Made by a program: the position numbers and the translations under genes. This document shows positions 55,247 through 64,000 of a stretch of 64,000 nucleotides of DNA, piece after piece. The stretch is from Phymatolithon calcareum (lineage: Eukaryota > Rhodophyta > Florideophyceae > Hapalidiales), in NCBI GenBank assembly GCA_977006965.1, contig OZ345377.1, positions 1,860,001-1,924,000 of the forward strand, read 5' to 3'. Each line of letters starts with the position of its first letter. Within the stretch, counting starts at the first letter, position 1. The notes under the pieces were generated by a model, which did not search any database, was not told the DNA's origin, and was given only the letters and a program-made list of their open reading frames with translations.

Positions 55247-55272
55247 GTTCAGTACTGTATACAGTACTGAAC
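55247..55272. repeat. Perfect 26-bp palindrome
   Basis: GTTCAGTACTGTA is followed directly by its reverse complement. It could be a dimeric protein binding site or a cruciform former. It lies about 440 bp upstream of Hint copy 2. Confidence 0.85.
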
Positions 55273-55320
55273 ACCATCCAATTTTGTTTCCGGTAAACAG
55301 GAAACGGGAAAATGGAACGG

Positions 55321-55359
55321 TGTGAGCTTTCATGCATACTGTATGGATGAAAGCTCACA
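55321..55359. repeat. Long hairpin, 13+5 paired bases per arm
   Basis: TGTGAGCTTTCAT (55321-55333) pairs with 55347-55359. Inside, after one mismatch, CATAC pairs with GTATG around a single T. The result is a nearly continuous 39-base fold. Confidence 0.8.
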
Positions 55360-55714
55360 ATGCTGATGTGCACAACTCTTTTTTGGGAGATATCACAATT
55401 CACGTACTTTCTAAGGATTACAGTCGTATTTCAAAAATTCCTCTTATTTGAAAGAGGCAAAAATCAACGACTATCCGTTGTCAACGCTTGAACGTACAGT
55501 AAAGCTTAGCCGTTATCGCAAACGTTTAGATGCAACGGTCGCAAAAGTGCGACCATGATCCTCACCTTCGGGCCCGCGAATTTGTACTTTTACCGACCCG
55601 TGCATGCGGATCTAAAATGGAGAGTTCGATCAGTGCATCTAGATCAGACGCAGCAACGCCGACCATCCAATCTCACTTCGCTCTCTCTACATTTCTTCGT
55701 CTTCTTCTCTCACC

Positions 55715-57043
55715 ATGCGCTTCGTCTTTTCCGCTCTCTTGATCGCCCTGGCTGTGACAGCTCACGCCGCGACCGTTGTATCGCGGATAGCAACATCTTC
55801 AAGGAATATCGGCTCGAAACGCTTCATCCGCGTCGCCGCAACCGAAGGCAGTTCTTGTCCTCAGAACATCACGCACGGCCAAAAGGACTTTCCCGCGATT
55901 GTGGGCACAAGACCAGGAGTTGGCATCGAGGCTTCACTCAATTTTTCGAATATTGCTGCAGATGGCGCCATCTGCAGAGGCGGAGCCCTGGTGCTGTTGA
56001 GTCAGGATGTGCTTGGACGTCTGTATCCCGCCGCGGCCAAGTTTCTGCAACTCTCCGACTTCGCATGGAGGAAGGTCTTTATCGCCGGTTTCGACACGAA
56101 GCTCCGCAAATGCGGTACATACAGTGCAAATGCCCCGACATTCTACGCGTACATTGAGGAAATCGACTCGTTTAAACCTTCGCTCCTCAAATTGGGTTTG
56201 AAAATTCCAAACCTCGTCTCTGTGTCGGGTGAGAAATGGATGGTCTCGTACATCCCATCCCTCAAGCAGGCATGCGCCTACATCGATACCACCAGTCCCT
56301 CCTTCGATCGCGCCAAGAAGGCCGGCCTTCCATTTGTCAAGCCCGCTTCATCGGTCAACCTTCGCCCTACCGCGAGTGCCATTCCTCCGGGTGTCATTCC
56401 AATGGAGAGCACGCCTAAGCCTAGCCCGGGCTCTTCCCCAGATTTCGGTGACGTTTTTGGACCTGAGTCGAGCCCTGGCCCAGATGTGCCTTCAATCGGT
56501 CGCGTCTGCTTCCCGGCGTCCGCCACTGTGGAGCTGGAAGATGGTTCCATCAAGGAGATGAGCGAGGTGGAGATTGGAGATCAAGTGAAGGTTTCGGAAG
56601 GCGTCTTCTCAGAAGTGTTCATGTTCACCCACAAGCTGAGCAATGGTAATTACGACTTTGTGACAATTAAGACAAGCTGTGGTGCTACCCTTGCTCTTAC
56701 ACATGGGCATTATCTGTACGTCAACGGCGCTCTGGTCCCTGCAAGTTCCGTTCATGTCGGCGATTTCGTGCAGTCGGCGGCCGGCGAGAGCCTTGCAGTT
56801 TCCTCTGTTGGTGTTTCTTCCATGACAGGTCTATACAACCCTCAGACTGTTCATGGGGACATTGTGGTCAATGGGATCCGATCATCGACGTACACCACAG
56901 CTGTGCATCCGGACGCTGCGCATGCAATGCTCTCTCCTCTGCGTGGCATATACAGCAAGTTTGGCCTGTTTACCTCCTTGTTGCACAACGGGGCTCACAA
57001 TTTTGGGAGTATTCTGCCCTCGGGAGCTTCCGCATTGGCATGA
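55715..57043 (+). CDS. Secreted four-cysteine protein with C-terminal Hint domain (copy 2)
   Basis: 442 residues with the architecture of copy 1: signal peptide 1-19 (MRFVFSALLIALAVTAHAA), N-terminal domain with cysteines 48, 87, 133 and 187 at exactly the spacing of copy 1, both sequons kept (N51, N76), a Pro/Ser-rich linker (about 211-263) of different sequence, and the Hint domain from Cys265 with Thr329 and His332. The linker-proximal end of the N-domain (MVSYIPSLKQACAYIDTTSP) is highly conserved. The Hint-coding DNA is nearly identical to copy 1, unlike the rest. The N-domain would be secreted or wall-bound after processing; its function is unknown. The ATG at 55715 is the only start giving a signal peptide. 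Confidence 0.87.
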   Translation: MRFVFSALLIALAVTAHAATVVSRIATSSRNIGSKRFIRVAATEGSSCPQNITHGQKDFPAIVGTRPGVGIEASLNFSNIAADGAICRGGALVLLSQDVLGRLYPAAAKFLQLSDFAWRKVFIAGFDTKLRKCGTYSANAPTFYAYIEEIDSFKPSLLKLGLKIPNLVSVSGEKWMVSYIPSLKQACAYIDTTSPSFDRAKKAGLPFVKPASSVNLRPTASAIPPGVIPMESTPKPSPGSSPDFGDVFGPESSPGPDVPSIGRVCFPASATVELEDGSIKEMSEVEIGDQVKVSEGVFSEVFMFTHKLSNGNYDFVTIKTSCGATLALTHGHYLYVNGALVPASSVHVGDFVQSAAGESLAVSSVGVSSMTGLYNPQTVHGDIVVNGIRSSTYTTAVHPDAAHAMLSPLRGIYSKFGLFTSLLHNGAHNFGSILPSGASALA

Positions 57044-57655
57044 TTTATCTCTTCTCGTCTGTTCGTTTTATAGATTCCTTTCCAGGCTTATCTCTTATTT
57101 GTCCTCTTTTTTCTTCGAGTAGACCATTGCGCATATTCCGGTGCGTTTTGTAAATTTGAGCGTCTCTCATGCTGTTCATTTATATGGCATAAGCTTTCCC
57201 TGTTGACCGGTTCTTGCCCCAATACTCCAGAGATATCCTCGAAAAGTTTATCTCGCCGTCACCTAAACATGTGTCTAAACCTGATTATGGGTTCATCTAA
57301 TTTCCTTTCGCCTAAGTCAAGTATATCTTTATGCACACTTGATTGTCCAAGTGTGCGCCAGCTCTTCATTCCCTTTATTAATAATCATTGGGCTCCTCCT
57401 GTTCGTCCTGAATACCGGCGTACCCCGCCATCCTCATCACGCCACACTGTGGGTAAGATATTTGACAAGTGGCAGAGTATTCGACGACCCCAAATGTGAC
57501 AGTAGGAACCGATATTTGCACTTCAGAACGCATCTGGTTTATGGGCGACGTTTAGCTGCCGAGAGTGTACCAAAGGATGTCCCCGCGTCTTTGAAGTCTA
57601 ATCAATTGTAGCGCCAGGCTCGAAAGAACCCGACGCACATGGGGGGGGGGGGGGA
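57044..57655. other. Spacer downstream of Hint copy 2, with a G14 run
   Basis: 612 bp. No gene was recognised; T-rich sequence follows the stop. A run of 14 G lies at 57641-57654 directly beside a LINE-A-like terminus. Confidence 0.5.
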
Positions 57656-58204
57656 ATTGCAGGTTTTTATTTTAGAAGCCCTCAACGCCGGCGCACGCCG
57701 ACACCAGAGCAGCTTCGCATTGCGCTGTAACACTTCTAGGGAAGACTGCAGCATATCGTCTCCAGCATCACACCATCGTCTCCTCTTGCATCTCGTTTCC
57801 TAGCGTCATTAGATTGTCCATCGCTTGTTTCATTTCCTCTTCTGTTCTATCATTCACCTGCGGCTGCGTTAGGTTGCGTTGAAGGGTTTCCAGCAGCATC
57901 GCTGCTAGTTCGTCGTAGTTGTCGATATATGCCGAGGGATTTCGCCGAGGGAAGCGGCCGAAAAACCATTTGACTGCCAAAAGTCTGTGTTTCCTCGACT
58001 TGATTTGGACTACGGGGTTCGGATTCTCGCTCATATCCACGGCGATCGTTAGAAGTAATTGAGAAGCTGCCACAGTGAGGTCTTGCGTGCTTTTAAAATA
58101 AATCAACATATATCCCTCGAGGTTTCTCATGAGGATTGGTGCGGTATCATCTACTTTGTCTTCGAGAAGTGTTGTGCTCATTGGAGGAACCGACCTAATG
58201 CTAA
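57656..58204 (-). mobile_element. LINE fragment (LINE-A related)
   Basis: The minus strand encodes KHRLLAVKWFFGRFPRRNPS and NLTQPQVNDRTEEEMKQAM, a variant of the C-terminal LINE tail seen in LINE-B and LINE-C. The terminus reads GAGGGCTTCTAAAATAAAAA before the C-run. A second LINE-A-like end (GCGTGCTTTTAAAATAAATC on the minus strand) lies near 58100. Confidence 0.6.
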
Positions 58205-58437
58205 TTGGTGGTCTTCTTTTTATTGCAAGTTTCGGAGTTGTCCTAGAACAACTCCCCATCCTTACGGATACAGTACACTTTAACAGATACGAGTGGTACT
58301 TGATGTCACAACAGCTCAAAGCCGCACAAAGTGCAGAGCTTCGGGGAGCTTAACATCTAAACCTCTACGCTGCCAATCCTCAGCCGCCGCCCTTCAAAGG
58401 GATGACCTGGGTTGGAAACCATTTTGGATGCTCACGG
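58205..58437 (-). mobile_element. SINE-2 copy, minus orientation
   Basis: It matches 50458-50690 in reverse over the whole length, with many substitutions, including AACAGATACGAGTGGTACTT, TGATGTCACAACAGCT and the tail GCAATAAAAAGAAG. Target repeats are not clear. Confidence 0.7.
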
Positions 58438-59029
58438 TAGCTGGTCACCTCGTTACCTTCTTTCATCTCCTTCTGTTCTCTCTTCCAGCTTCCTTGGGCA
58501 TTGCGGCACATCACTCAAGGTGGAATCCATGTACTAGCAAACTATCAGAAGGTGATAGTCTTCTCCCATGGGGAGGCCCAAGCACAGCTCTTGCCATTTC
58601 AAAAAACCCTGCATTGGAGCGGGGAAAGATTCCTGACTCTGCTCTTGTCTCCTTCCTGTGACGCCCAGGTGCACGCGTGGCCGGACCGGTTATGATAGCC
58701 GGCCTGTATCATATGCGCTTAAAATTCGCAAGATTTCTTCGAAATCCGACGACGGCGGGGTCTGGCATTTCGAGCGTGGCGAGTTCTCAATTCGCCGAGT
58801 CCCAGGCGGGCGCGTTCGCTATCGCCCCAGCAATTTCCGGCGGTATTACCGCCGAAACAAGCGTTTTGTGCAGCTTGATCGCTGCAGCCACTTGCGCCGG
58901 CGCGGGCAGGGGCGCCCGCGTCGGAAACTTGTCTTGTGTGGTTTGTGGTCCGTTCGGTCCGGTCAGCTTCTCTCGTCTTCTTGGTGGTCTTCAGAGCGTC
59001 TGCGATCGCTACTTTCTCCTCTGAAACAG
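58438..59029. other. Unassigned region, GC-rich in its middle
   Basis: The 58.68-58.98 kb part is GC-rich, with open frames up to 140 codons on the plus strand but no recognisable domain. It may be another repeat. Confidence 0.35.
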
Positions 59030-59265
59030 GATTTCTCCTCTATGACGCTCTGGCTTCTACAGGAACAGTGGAGCACCTAGTATCACAGTGCTTTAGTTTC
59101 GCTGTTTCTCGGCCGCAACTCATCGGGCGAGTTAGTGGCTAAACTGTAGAAGATGATTGCTAGATGTAGCCCAATGAGGTACTTAAATTATTGAACAATG
59201 AGAACGTACTCGAGGGTGAATTCAGGAGTTTAATCAAAACTAACGTCTTCTGCAATTATTGAAGA
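59030..59265 (+). mobile_element. LINE-D 3' fragment
   Basis: It encodes GTVEHLVSQC, corresponding to the H and last C of the CCHC-like LINE-D tail, with following sequence parallel to 44.15-44.28 kb and the terminus TAACGTCTTCTGCAA. Confidence 0.6.
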
Positions 59266-59968
59266 ACTCAAGAAAACAGTAGATCTTGACAAACTTTGCA
59301 GACGGCATGGAGAGAAAATGAGACTTAAAAGAAAATGATGCATGGCTCTTTCGATAGGCGGCTCACTGTGGATATAACTTTGGCTGGAGCGATTGGCCGC
59401 AGAATACATCGAAGGCCGGGTGTGAGAAGTGAAATCTCATCAGAAGTTATTGAAGTCGGTATTTCTATAGCCGCAGCCGTTATCCTCGGGGGACTTCGGT
59501 ACGAAAATGATACTGCTTGACATTGCAGATTAGTCAAGAAATTCCATAAATCATCTACTATGCGCGATAACACGCCAAAGCGTGCACCTCACTTGCAAAT
59601 CTGCTGCGCAGCATCTCAAAGGTAGGAATATGGAATACGCTTATACTTAAAAGAATAGTGATTACCCATTGGAACAGAAAAGAGCGAATTAAGGAGGATG
59701 AACTGAATAAAGGGCGCAAATCAATGGATAATGCATAGGGATGGGTGCTAGAAAAGTCAGTAGGGCAGCGCACAAGGATGTAGGAATAATCTTGGACGTA
59801 CATGAAACAAGTAATGGACGCAAAAAGTTTCCCCATTCGTCTGTAAAGTTACCAACGAATATCTACATTTCTTCTTCTTGTATTTGCCATAAATAGCACC
59901 GAGAACACGTACGGATGCTTTTCTATGGAATGTGCAAAGAAGTGAAAAATGTGAAAGAGACTGGCATG
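59266..59968. other. Unassigned spacer
   Basis: 703 bp with no gene. A weak LINE-E-like stretch (GTAAAGTTACCAACGAAT, then a CTTCTT-rich run) lies near 59844-59880. Confidence 0.35.
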
Positions 59969-60035
59969 GAACCAGAGTCAGAAGAATCCTGAAGAAGCCT
60001 TCATGGACCCCGGCAGAAGAGATTGACGTGGCTAG

Positions 60036-62025
60036 TGTCTATTTTACGGAAATTTTCCCTCAATTGAGGGGCACTTTTCCCTCAATTGAGGGAAGAGATT
60101 CATTTAATTTTTTTCTCATGAAAGCTTCTCGCTATCAAGCGCACCAACAGCGCCAAGCTCATAGATGTCTTCAGCATGCTTAGTGAAGCAGTTCCGAACA
60201 GTAGAAATGTCGCAAATGTATATTGTGGCACTATCAAGCGTATTACATTGTGAGAACACTATGGTCGAGGTCTTGCATTTTCAAACTCTGCAGTTGTTTT
60301 GCACAACAAAAGTAGTCATCATGACCTCTGAAAGTATCCTTTTTCTTTTCTTAGAGGTAACGTGGCATCCAACACTGCTCTCGAATGCAAATGTACGCTC
60401 TGGCGCAACTGAACGTCGACAAGTAATGCGCGTGTCAAATGCTATCGATCAGTTGCTCTCCCGGCACTTCACAAAACCTTCACTGCGTCATGTGCTGCTG
60501 ACACTCTGCATGGTCACCAGAGAATAAAAGCTAGCTAACAACCTAGAAAATCGCCAGAAGAGATAGATGGCCCCTATGAACTATAGGCGCACTTGTTAAA
60601 TCTCTGCAGAGTCAGCACTCACTAAGTATGAATCCACACATGCAATGCGGCTAATACCGTCATACGCGGCCATAAGAAAGCACAGAACTGCCATTCCGTA
60701 GGCCATCTCGCCTTCAAAATCTCTTTGACACAGTGTGCTTTCTGTGGTCATCGTGGGATCGACATAATCTTGACCGAGGTGACCGGCGGTACTGCGCAGC
60801 GTACATGTCGCCTAATTCACTTGATTTCAATCTGAATGAAATCAACCGGAGGTATTCTGCCACCGGCATCCCTGTTTTGGAAGAAGAAGGGCCGGGGAAA
60901 TACTTCTTCGGCCTGGTAGACCTCCAGAAAGCGCTCTCAGCGCCGAACTCAACTCTTGCCATGAGGACGAGTATTTCGAAAAACTTAATAAGCTCTGTCA
61001 CTGTAGTCTCTTTTCGCCCCTTTCTTCTCAGCCTAGCGGACGTCCAAGCAGCAAGTTTTGGCAGGTAACTTGGGGAAACATCGTCACCACGCAATCGTAA
61101 TTCGAATGAAGTCCAATACCACAATTCTCAGATAAGAAGTCTCTGCTTAGAGTGCGAAGTCTCCGCAACTGAGAATAAAATCGTCTCTAAAACGGACATA
61201 GAACTTCCGCTTGTACCTTGGGATCCAATGAGCGCACGTATTCGGCTCGCGGTCGGGCGTGATGACATCAAGTTCCCGGTGTGATGTTTGGTTTCAAGGG
61301 CCCTGTAAGACTTAGGCGAGAGTGCTCGGAAGAGGGCGTTTAGAACTTCTGAAGGTTTACCAAAGCTCGTATGCCCTTCTGAGGAGCATGCGATCTCGAT
61401 TGTAGACGATAAACAGGCGTTTCGCGATGAAGAGTGGCAAGGATGAACACTGTAAGCAGGCCTGGGCTATACCGCGCTTTTGCCGTTGTTGGTTCGGTTC
61501 AAGCTTTTCAGCGTCTGTAATGTCATCTAAAGCGTTCTCTGCCTTGACGTTGACAATGTGGACTCTCTTAATCTTAGTCTTCTTCAATGGATGACGAATC
61601 AGAGCCCATTTCAAGCGATGTGACATGCTCGCGCGACCTTTGATTTTTCCCCGAGTACATTCTGAACCATACTACTCACCTTTCTTGACTTCGAAATGGC
61701 TCCGCATAGTCTGGAGCACTCTGCTAGACCGCCTACAGATGCTGCCTTGGTGTGTACTGCTGTACCGACGACGCGCGGCCGGTGCTTTTCTCCTGGAATG
61801 GCAGGTCTGGAACATCTGAGTGACCAACATATTTTCGTTTCTAGCACTGAACGAAGCGAATTTAAGGTAGTGGTGTGGATACTCCTCGCACAGAAGATGA
61901 GCCAGGCTTTACGAAGATGGCGTGAGCGATCTGTTTCGAATTTGCTTTATGGATTTTTTCGAGCTTTCAAATCGCCCCTCAATTGAGGGAAATACACTCA
62001 ATTGAGGGGGTTCGTAAAATAGACA
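60036..62025. mobile_element. DNA transposon, 1990 bp, 13-bp inverted termini, CTAG duplication
   Basis: Both ends read TGTCTATTTTACG inward. CTAG is duplicated at 60032-60035 and 62026-62029; the uninserted homologue at 45883-45886 has a single CTAG, which proves the insertion limits. Just inside the ends are palindromic CCCTCAATTGAGGG copies: 60057-60070, 60079-60092, 61976-61989 and a partial one at 61996-62010. Internal coding remnants on the minus strand resemble a piggyBac-type transposase, but all frames are short, so the copy is non-autonomous. Confidence 0.88.
60714..61124 (-). pseudogene. piggyBac-like transposase remnant
   Basis: The peptide TVTELIKFFEILVLMARV, then FWRSTRPKKYFPGPSSSKTG and MPVAEYLRLISFRL has the pattern of the N-terminal part of DDE_Tnp_1_7 (piggyBac) domains (E-L-x-x-F-L-x-I-L-I-L-M, F-x-x-I-x-R-x-L-R-F). 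Downstream on the minus strand at about 60.6-60.7 kb, RIACVDSYLVSADSAEI resembles the D-S-Y/F-F-x-S segment with a catalytic Asp. Stops separate the pieces. Confidence 0.5.
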
Positions 62026-62173
62026 CTAGAGCCGTTGATGAGATTCCGATTAAGGAAGCTGAATTTTCAATGCTAATAGAAGAAAGGTGCCGACTTTCCT
62101 CCAGTTGGGACACATGGTACCTTCTCAATAAATCCATTTAATTACGAACCAGAGTCAGAGCCGTTGGCCAAGG

Positions 62174-62369
62174 ATATGTAAGCAGTTGAGGTTTTCTGCA
62201 CGCCTCACCTAAGAGTAGCAGGGCTAACATTTCGAACGGGTTCTAATGTAGCGTAGACTGGTCACTCTTGACCGCCTTGAATGTATTTCTCTACACGTGA
62301 GAGTCGTTTGCACTCATCTTCCACATCACGGCCCATCTGCGATGATGATAAAATGCGTTGGAGCGCAAC
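62174..62369 (-). mobile_element. LINE-A stub (196 bp)
   Basis: The minus strand encodes VALQRILSSSQMGRDVEDECK and ends in a LINE-A-like terminus. It is flanked by GCCGTTGGCCAAGG / GCCCTTGGCCAGGG (62160-62173, 62370-62383; two mismatches), a probable target duplication. Confidence 0.6.
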
Positions 62370-62639
62370 GCCCTTGGCCAGGGTGCACCTCCCAGATATT
62401 GTGAAATGCACGACATGTGGCTTGCTGCCTGGCTCAGCGTTGCAAGACGACATGCTCTTCGATGCACATGTTTTTTCCATAAGCTTGGGTCATATCCCTG
62501 TGTCAGAGTTGAGCTTTTCTTCTCGCTTCTTACCTTGTCAGGCTCAGATTTGCAGGCATAAAACGTATTTCTCCCACGTGAATTTGAAAAAAGCCCTAAA
62601 TGATATTCGATAACAGGTACATGTAGCATCAGATTGTAG

Positions 62640-63122
62640 CCATCAATGCTCCACGTCCGCCCCCACCAAGAGGTGGAAACTCAGGAGGAGTGTCTCTCTT
62701 CTTTCGAAATCTTGTGGCGTAAACTCATATTCAAGCACGCAGAGAAAAACTTCCAGCTCATAATAGGACAGATCGGGAAAATCAAGTGTGGGGTCGTCTA
62801 CCTGTCTCCGAAATCTACCAAAGAAAAAACTGAGAAATGCCTAAGCATGATAAGCACACACGCAAGGGGTACGGCAATCCTTGTTGGTGATTGGAACGCC
62901 AGGCACGTTCGGTGGGACAAGTTATCTAATTGAAGAGGTAACCAGCTCGTGCGTTGGTCGGACAGGAAAAACTGGGGCATCTGCACAGGAGAAGGACCTA
63001 GGTTCCAAACAAAGAGCTACTCGAGCAATATTGACTACTTCGTAACCAAGGGTATGAGAACATCAACTATTCGATACCCGGAAGGTGCCTGGGCTGGTAG
63101 CACGCAACACAAACCAGTCAAA
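62640..63122 (+). pseudogene. LINE apurinic-type endonuclease fragment
   Basis: KIKCGVVYLSPKSTKEKTEK, AILVGDWNARHVRWDKLSN and SSNIDYFVTKGMR follow the order of the endonuclease/exonuclease/phosphatase domain of non-LTR elements, with GDWNARH as the Asp/Asn active-site segment, NIDYFV and the final STQHKPV as the S-x-H site with Gln before His. A stop at 62932 divides it. It ends abruptly where the piggyBac-like repeat begins. Confidence 0.65.
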
Positions 63123-64000
63123 TGCACTCGATGAGTTGCTTGCCCGGCACTTCACAAAACCTTCTCTGTGTCATGTGCTGCTGACATTCTGCATGGTCAC
63201 CATAGAATAACAGCCAGCTAACAACCTATAAAATCGCCAGAAGAGTTAGATGGCCCATATGAACTATATACAGGCCCACTTGTTGAATCTCTTCAGAGTC
63301 AGCACTCACTAAGTATGAATCCAAACATGCAATGCGCCTTATACCGGCATACGCGGCCAAAAGACAGTACAGAACTGCTATTCCGTGGGCCATCTCGCCT
63401 TCAAAATCTATTTGACACAGTGTGCTTTCTGTGGTCATTCGTCGGATCGACATAATCTTGACCGAGGTGACCAGCGGTACTGGGCAGAGTATACGTCACC
63501 TAATCCACTTAATTGAATTCTGCATGAAATCAACCGGAGGTATTCGGCCACCGGCATCCCTGTTTTGGAAGAAGAAGGGCCGGGGAAATACTTCTTGGAC
63601 CTGGTGCACTTCCAGAAAGCGCTCTCAGCGCCGAACTCAACTCTTGCATGAGGACGGGTATTTCGGAAAACTTAATAAGCTCTGTCACTTGAGTCTCTTT
63701 TCGCCCCTTTCTTCTCAGCCTAGCGGACGTCCAAGCAGCAAGTTTTGGCAGGTAACTTGGGGAAACATCGTCACCACGCAATCGTAATTCGAATGAAGTC
63801 CAATACCACAATTCTCAGATAAGAAGTCTCTGCTTAGAGTGCGAAGTCTCCGCAACTGAGAATAAAATCGTCTCTAAAACGGACATAGAACTTCCGCTTG
63901 TTCCTTGGCACCCAATGAGCGCACGTATTCGACTCGCGGTCGGGCGTGATGACATCAATTTCCCGGTGCGATGTTTGGTCTCAAGGGCCCTGTAAGACAT
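63123..64000 (-). mobile_element. Second copy of the piggyBac-like transposon interior (runs off the window)
   Basis: Colinear with 60428-61310 at high similarity throughout, including the transposase-like peptide WTSARLRRKGRKE and DSYLVSADSEE. It lacks the left inverted terminus: homology begins inside the element at the TCAAATGC context. The minus-strand frame breaks near 63640, where copy 1 stays open. The right end is outside the window. Confidence 0.8.

Larger units (their letters stand above)
54416..55714. promoter_or_regulatory. Divergent spacer between the two Hint genes
   Basis: 1299 bp between head-to-head paralogues. It contains a 26-bp palindrome (55247-55272) and a long hairpin (55321-55359), both nearer copy 2. 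Pyrimidine-rich sequence precedes the ATG at 55715. A 200-codon frame from 55555 overlaps copy 2 in another frame and is not called. Confidence 0.5.
59983..62145 (+). mobile_element. LINE-C stub split by a DNA transposon
   Basis: It is flanked by a perfect 14-bp duplication GAACCAGAGTCAGA (59969-59982, 62146-62159). The two LINE-C parts (59983-60035 and 62026-62145, about 170 bp together) match 45830-46019; between them sits the 1990-bp element. Confidence 0.88.

Noticed and set aside
55555-56157. 200-codon open frame overlapping Hint copy 2
   Set aside because: It lies in another frame of a gene with signal peptide and conserved paralogue; a shadow frame.
53099-57043. Hedgehog ligand homologues
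   Set aside because: Only the Hint part resembles Hedgehog; the N-domain lacks the Hedge signalling fold motifs.
60036-62025. Calling the element a classical piggyBac
   Set aside because: Target is CTAG rather than TTAA and termini do not start with CCC; only a decayed internal domain resembles piggyBac.

Overview
The window reads as nuclear DNA of a eukaryote, most probably a florideophyte red alga of the Chondrus type (inference). The support is: intron-poor genes whose few GT-AG introns are only 79-104 nt long; a mitogen-activated protein kinase with a TDY activation loop; sterol enzymes; Ty1/copia elements with a copia-type internal tRNA-iMet primer site; and secreted Hint (hedgehog-autoprocessing-like) proteins, which are known in red algae. 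Nothing prokaryotic or plasmid-like was seen.

Positions 1-16.3 kb are a compact gene island: the 3' end of a probable signal peptidase subunit, UBC12 (NEDD8 E2, -), ARP4/BAF53-like nuclear actin-related protein (+, one intron), ARL8 small GTPase (-, one intron), an Msp1/ATAD1 membrane AAA extractase (+), a sterol C5-desaturase (+), an F-box plus Yippee-like zinc protein (+), a 7-dehydrocholesterol reductase (+, one intron) and a TDY MAP kinase (+). The two sterol enzymes catalyse consecutive steps and lie 3.8 kb apart.

Positions 17.7-31 kb and 38-52 kb are a transposon sea. I label the non-LTR families LINE-A to LINE-E. Most copies are 5'-truncated, and many have 9-16 bp target-site duplications that can be read directly; two are stubs of only 45-46 bp. 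Two Ty1/copia elements (22.2-27.3 kb, -; 38.0-42.8 kb, +) are both decayed, and each carries a solo LTR of another element with its own 5-bp duplication. There are two SINE families, one with clear tRNA A and B boxes. The first copia element sits inside a decayed DDE-like transposase gene. An ABCG half-transporter (31.5-33.8 kb, -, one intron) is the only host gene in this middle part; 33.8-38 kb holds no gene I can recognise.

Positions 53.1-57.0 kb hold a divergent pair of secreted proteins with the same architecture: signal peptide, a four-cysteine domain I do not recognise, a Pro/Ser-rich linker and a C-terminal Hint domain. Their Hint-coding DNA is almost identical while the rest has diverged, which points to recent gene conversion. 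The spacer between them carries a perfect 26-bp palindrome and a long hairpin.

Positions 57.6-64 kb are again repeats. They include a complete 1990-bp DNA transposon with 13-bp terminal inverted repeats, palindromic subterminal repeats and a CTAG target duplication. It sits in a LINE-C stub and contains a decayed piggyBac-like domain that recurs at the window's right edge.
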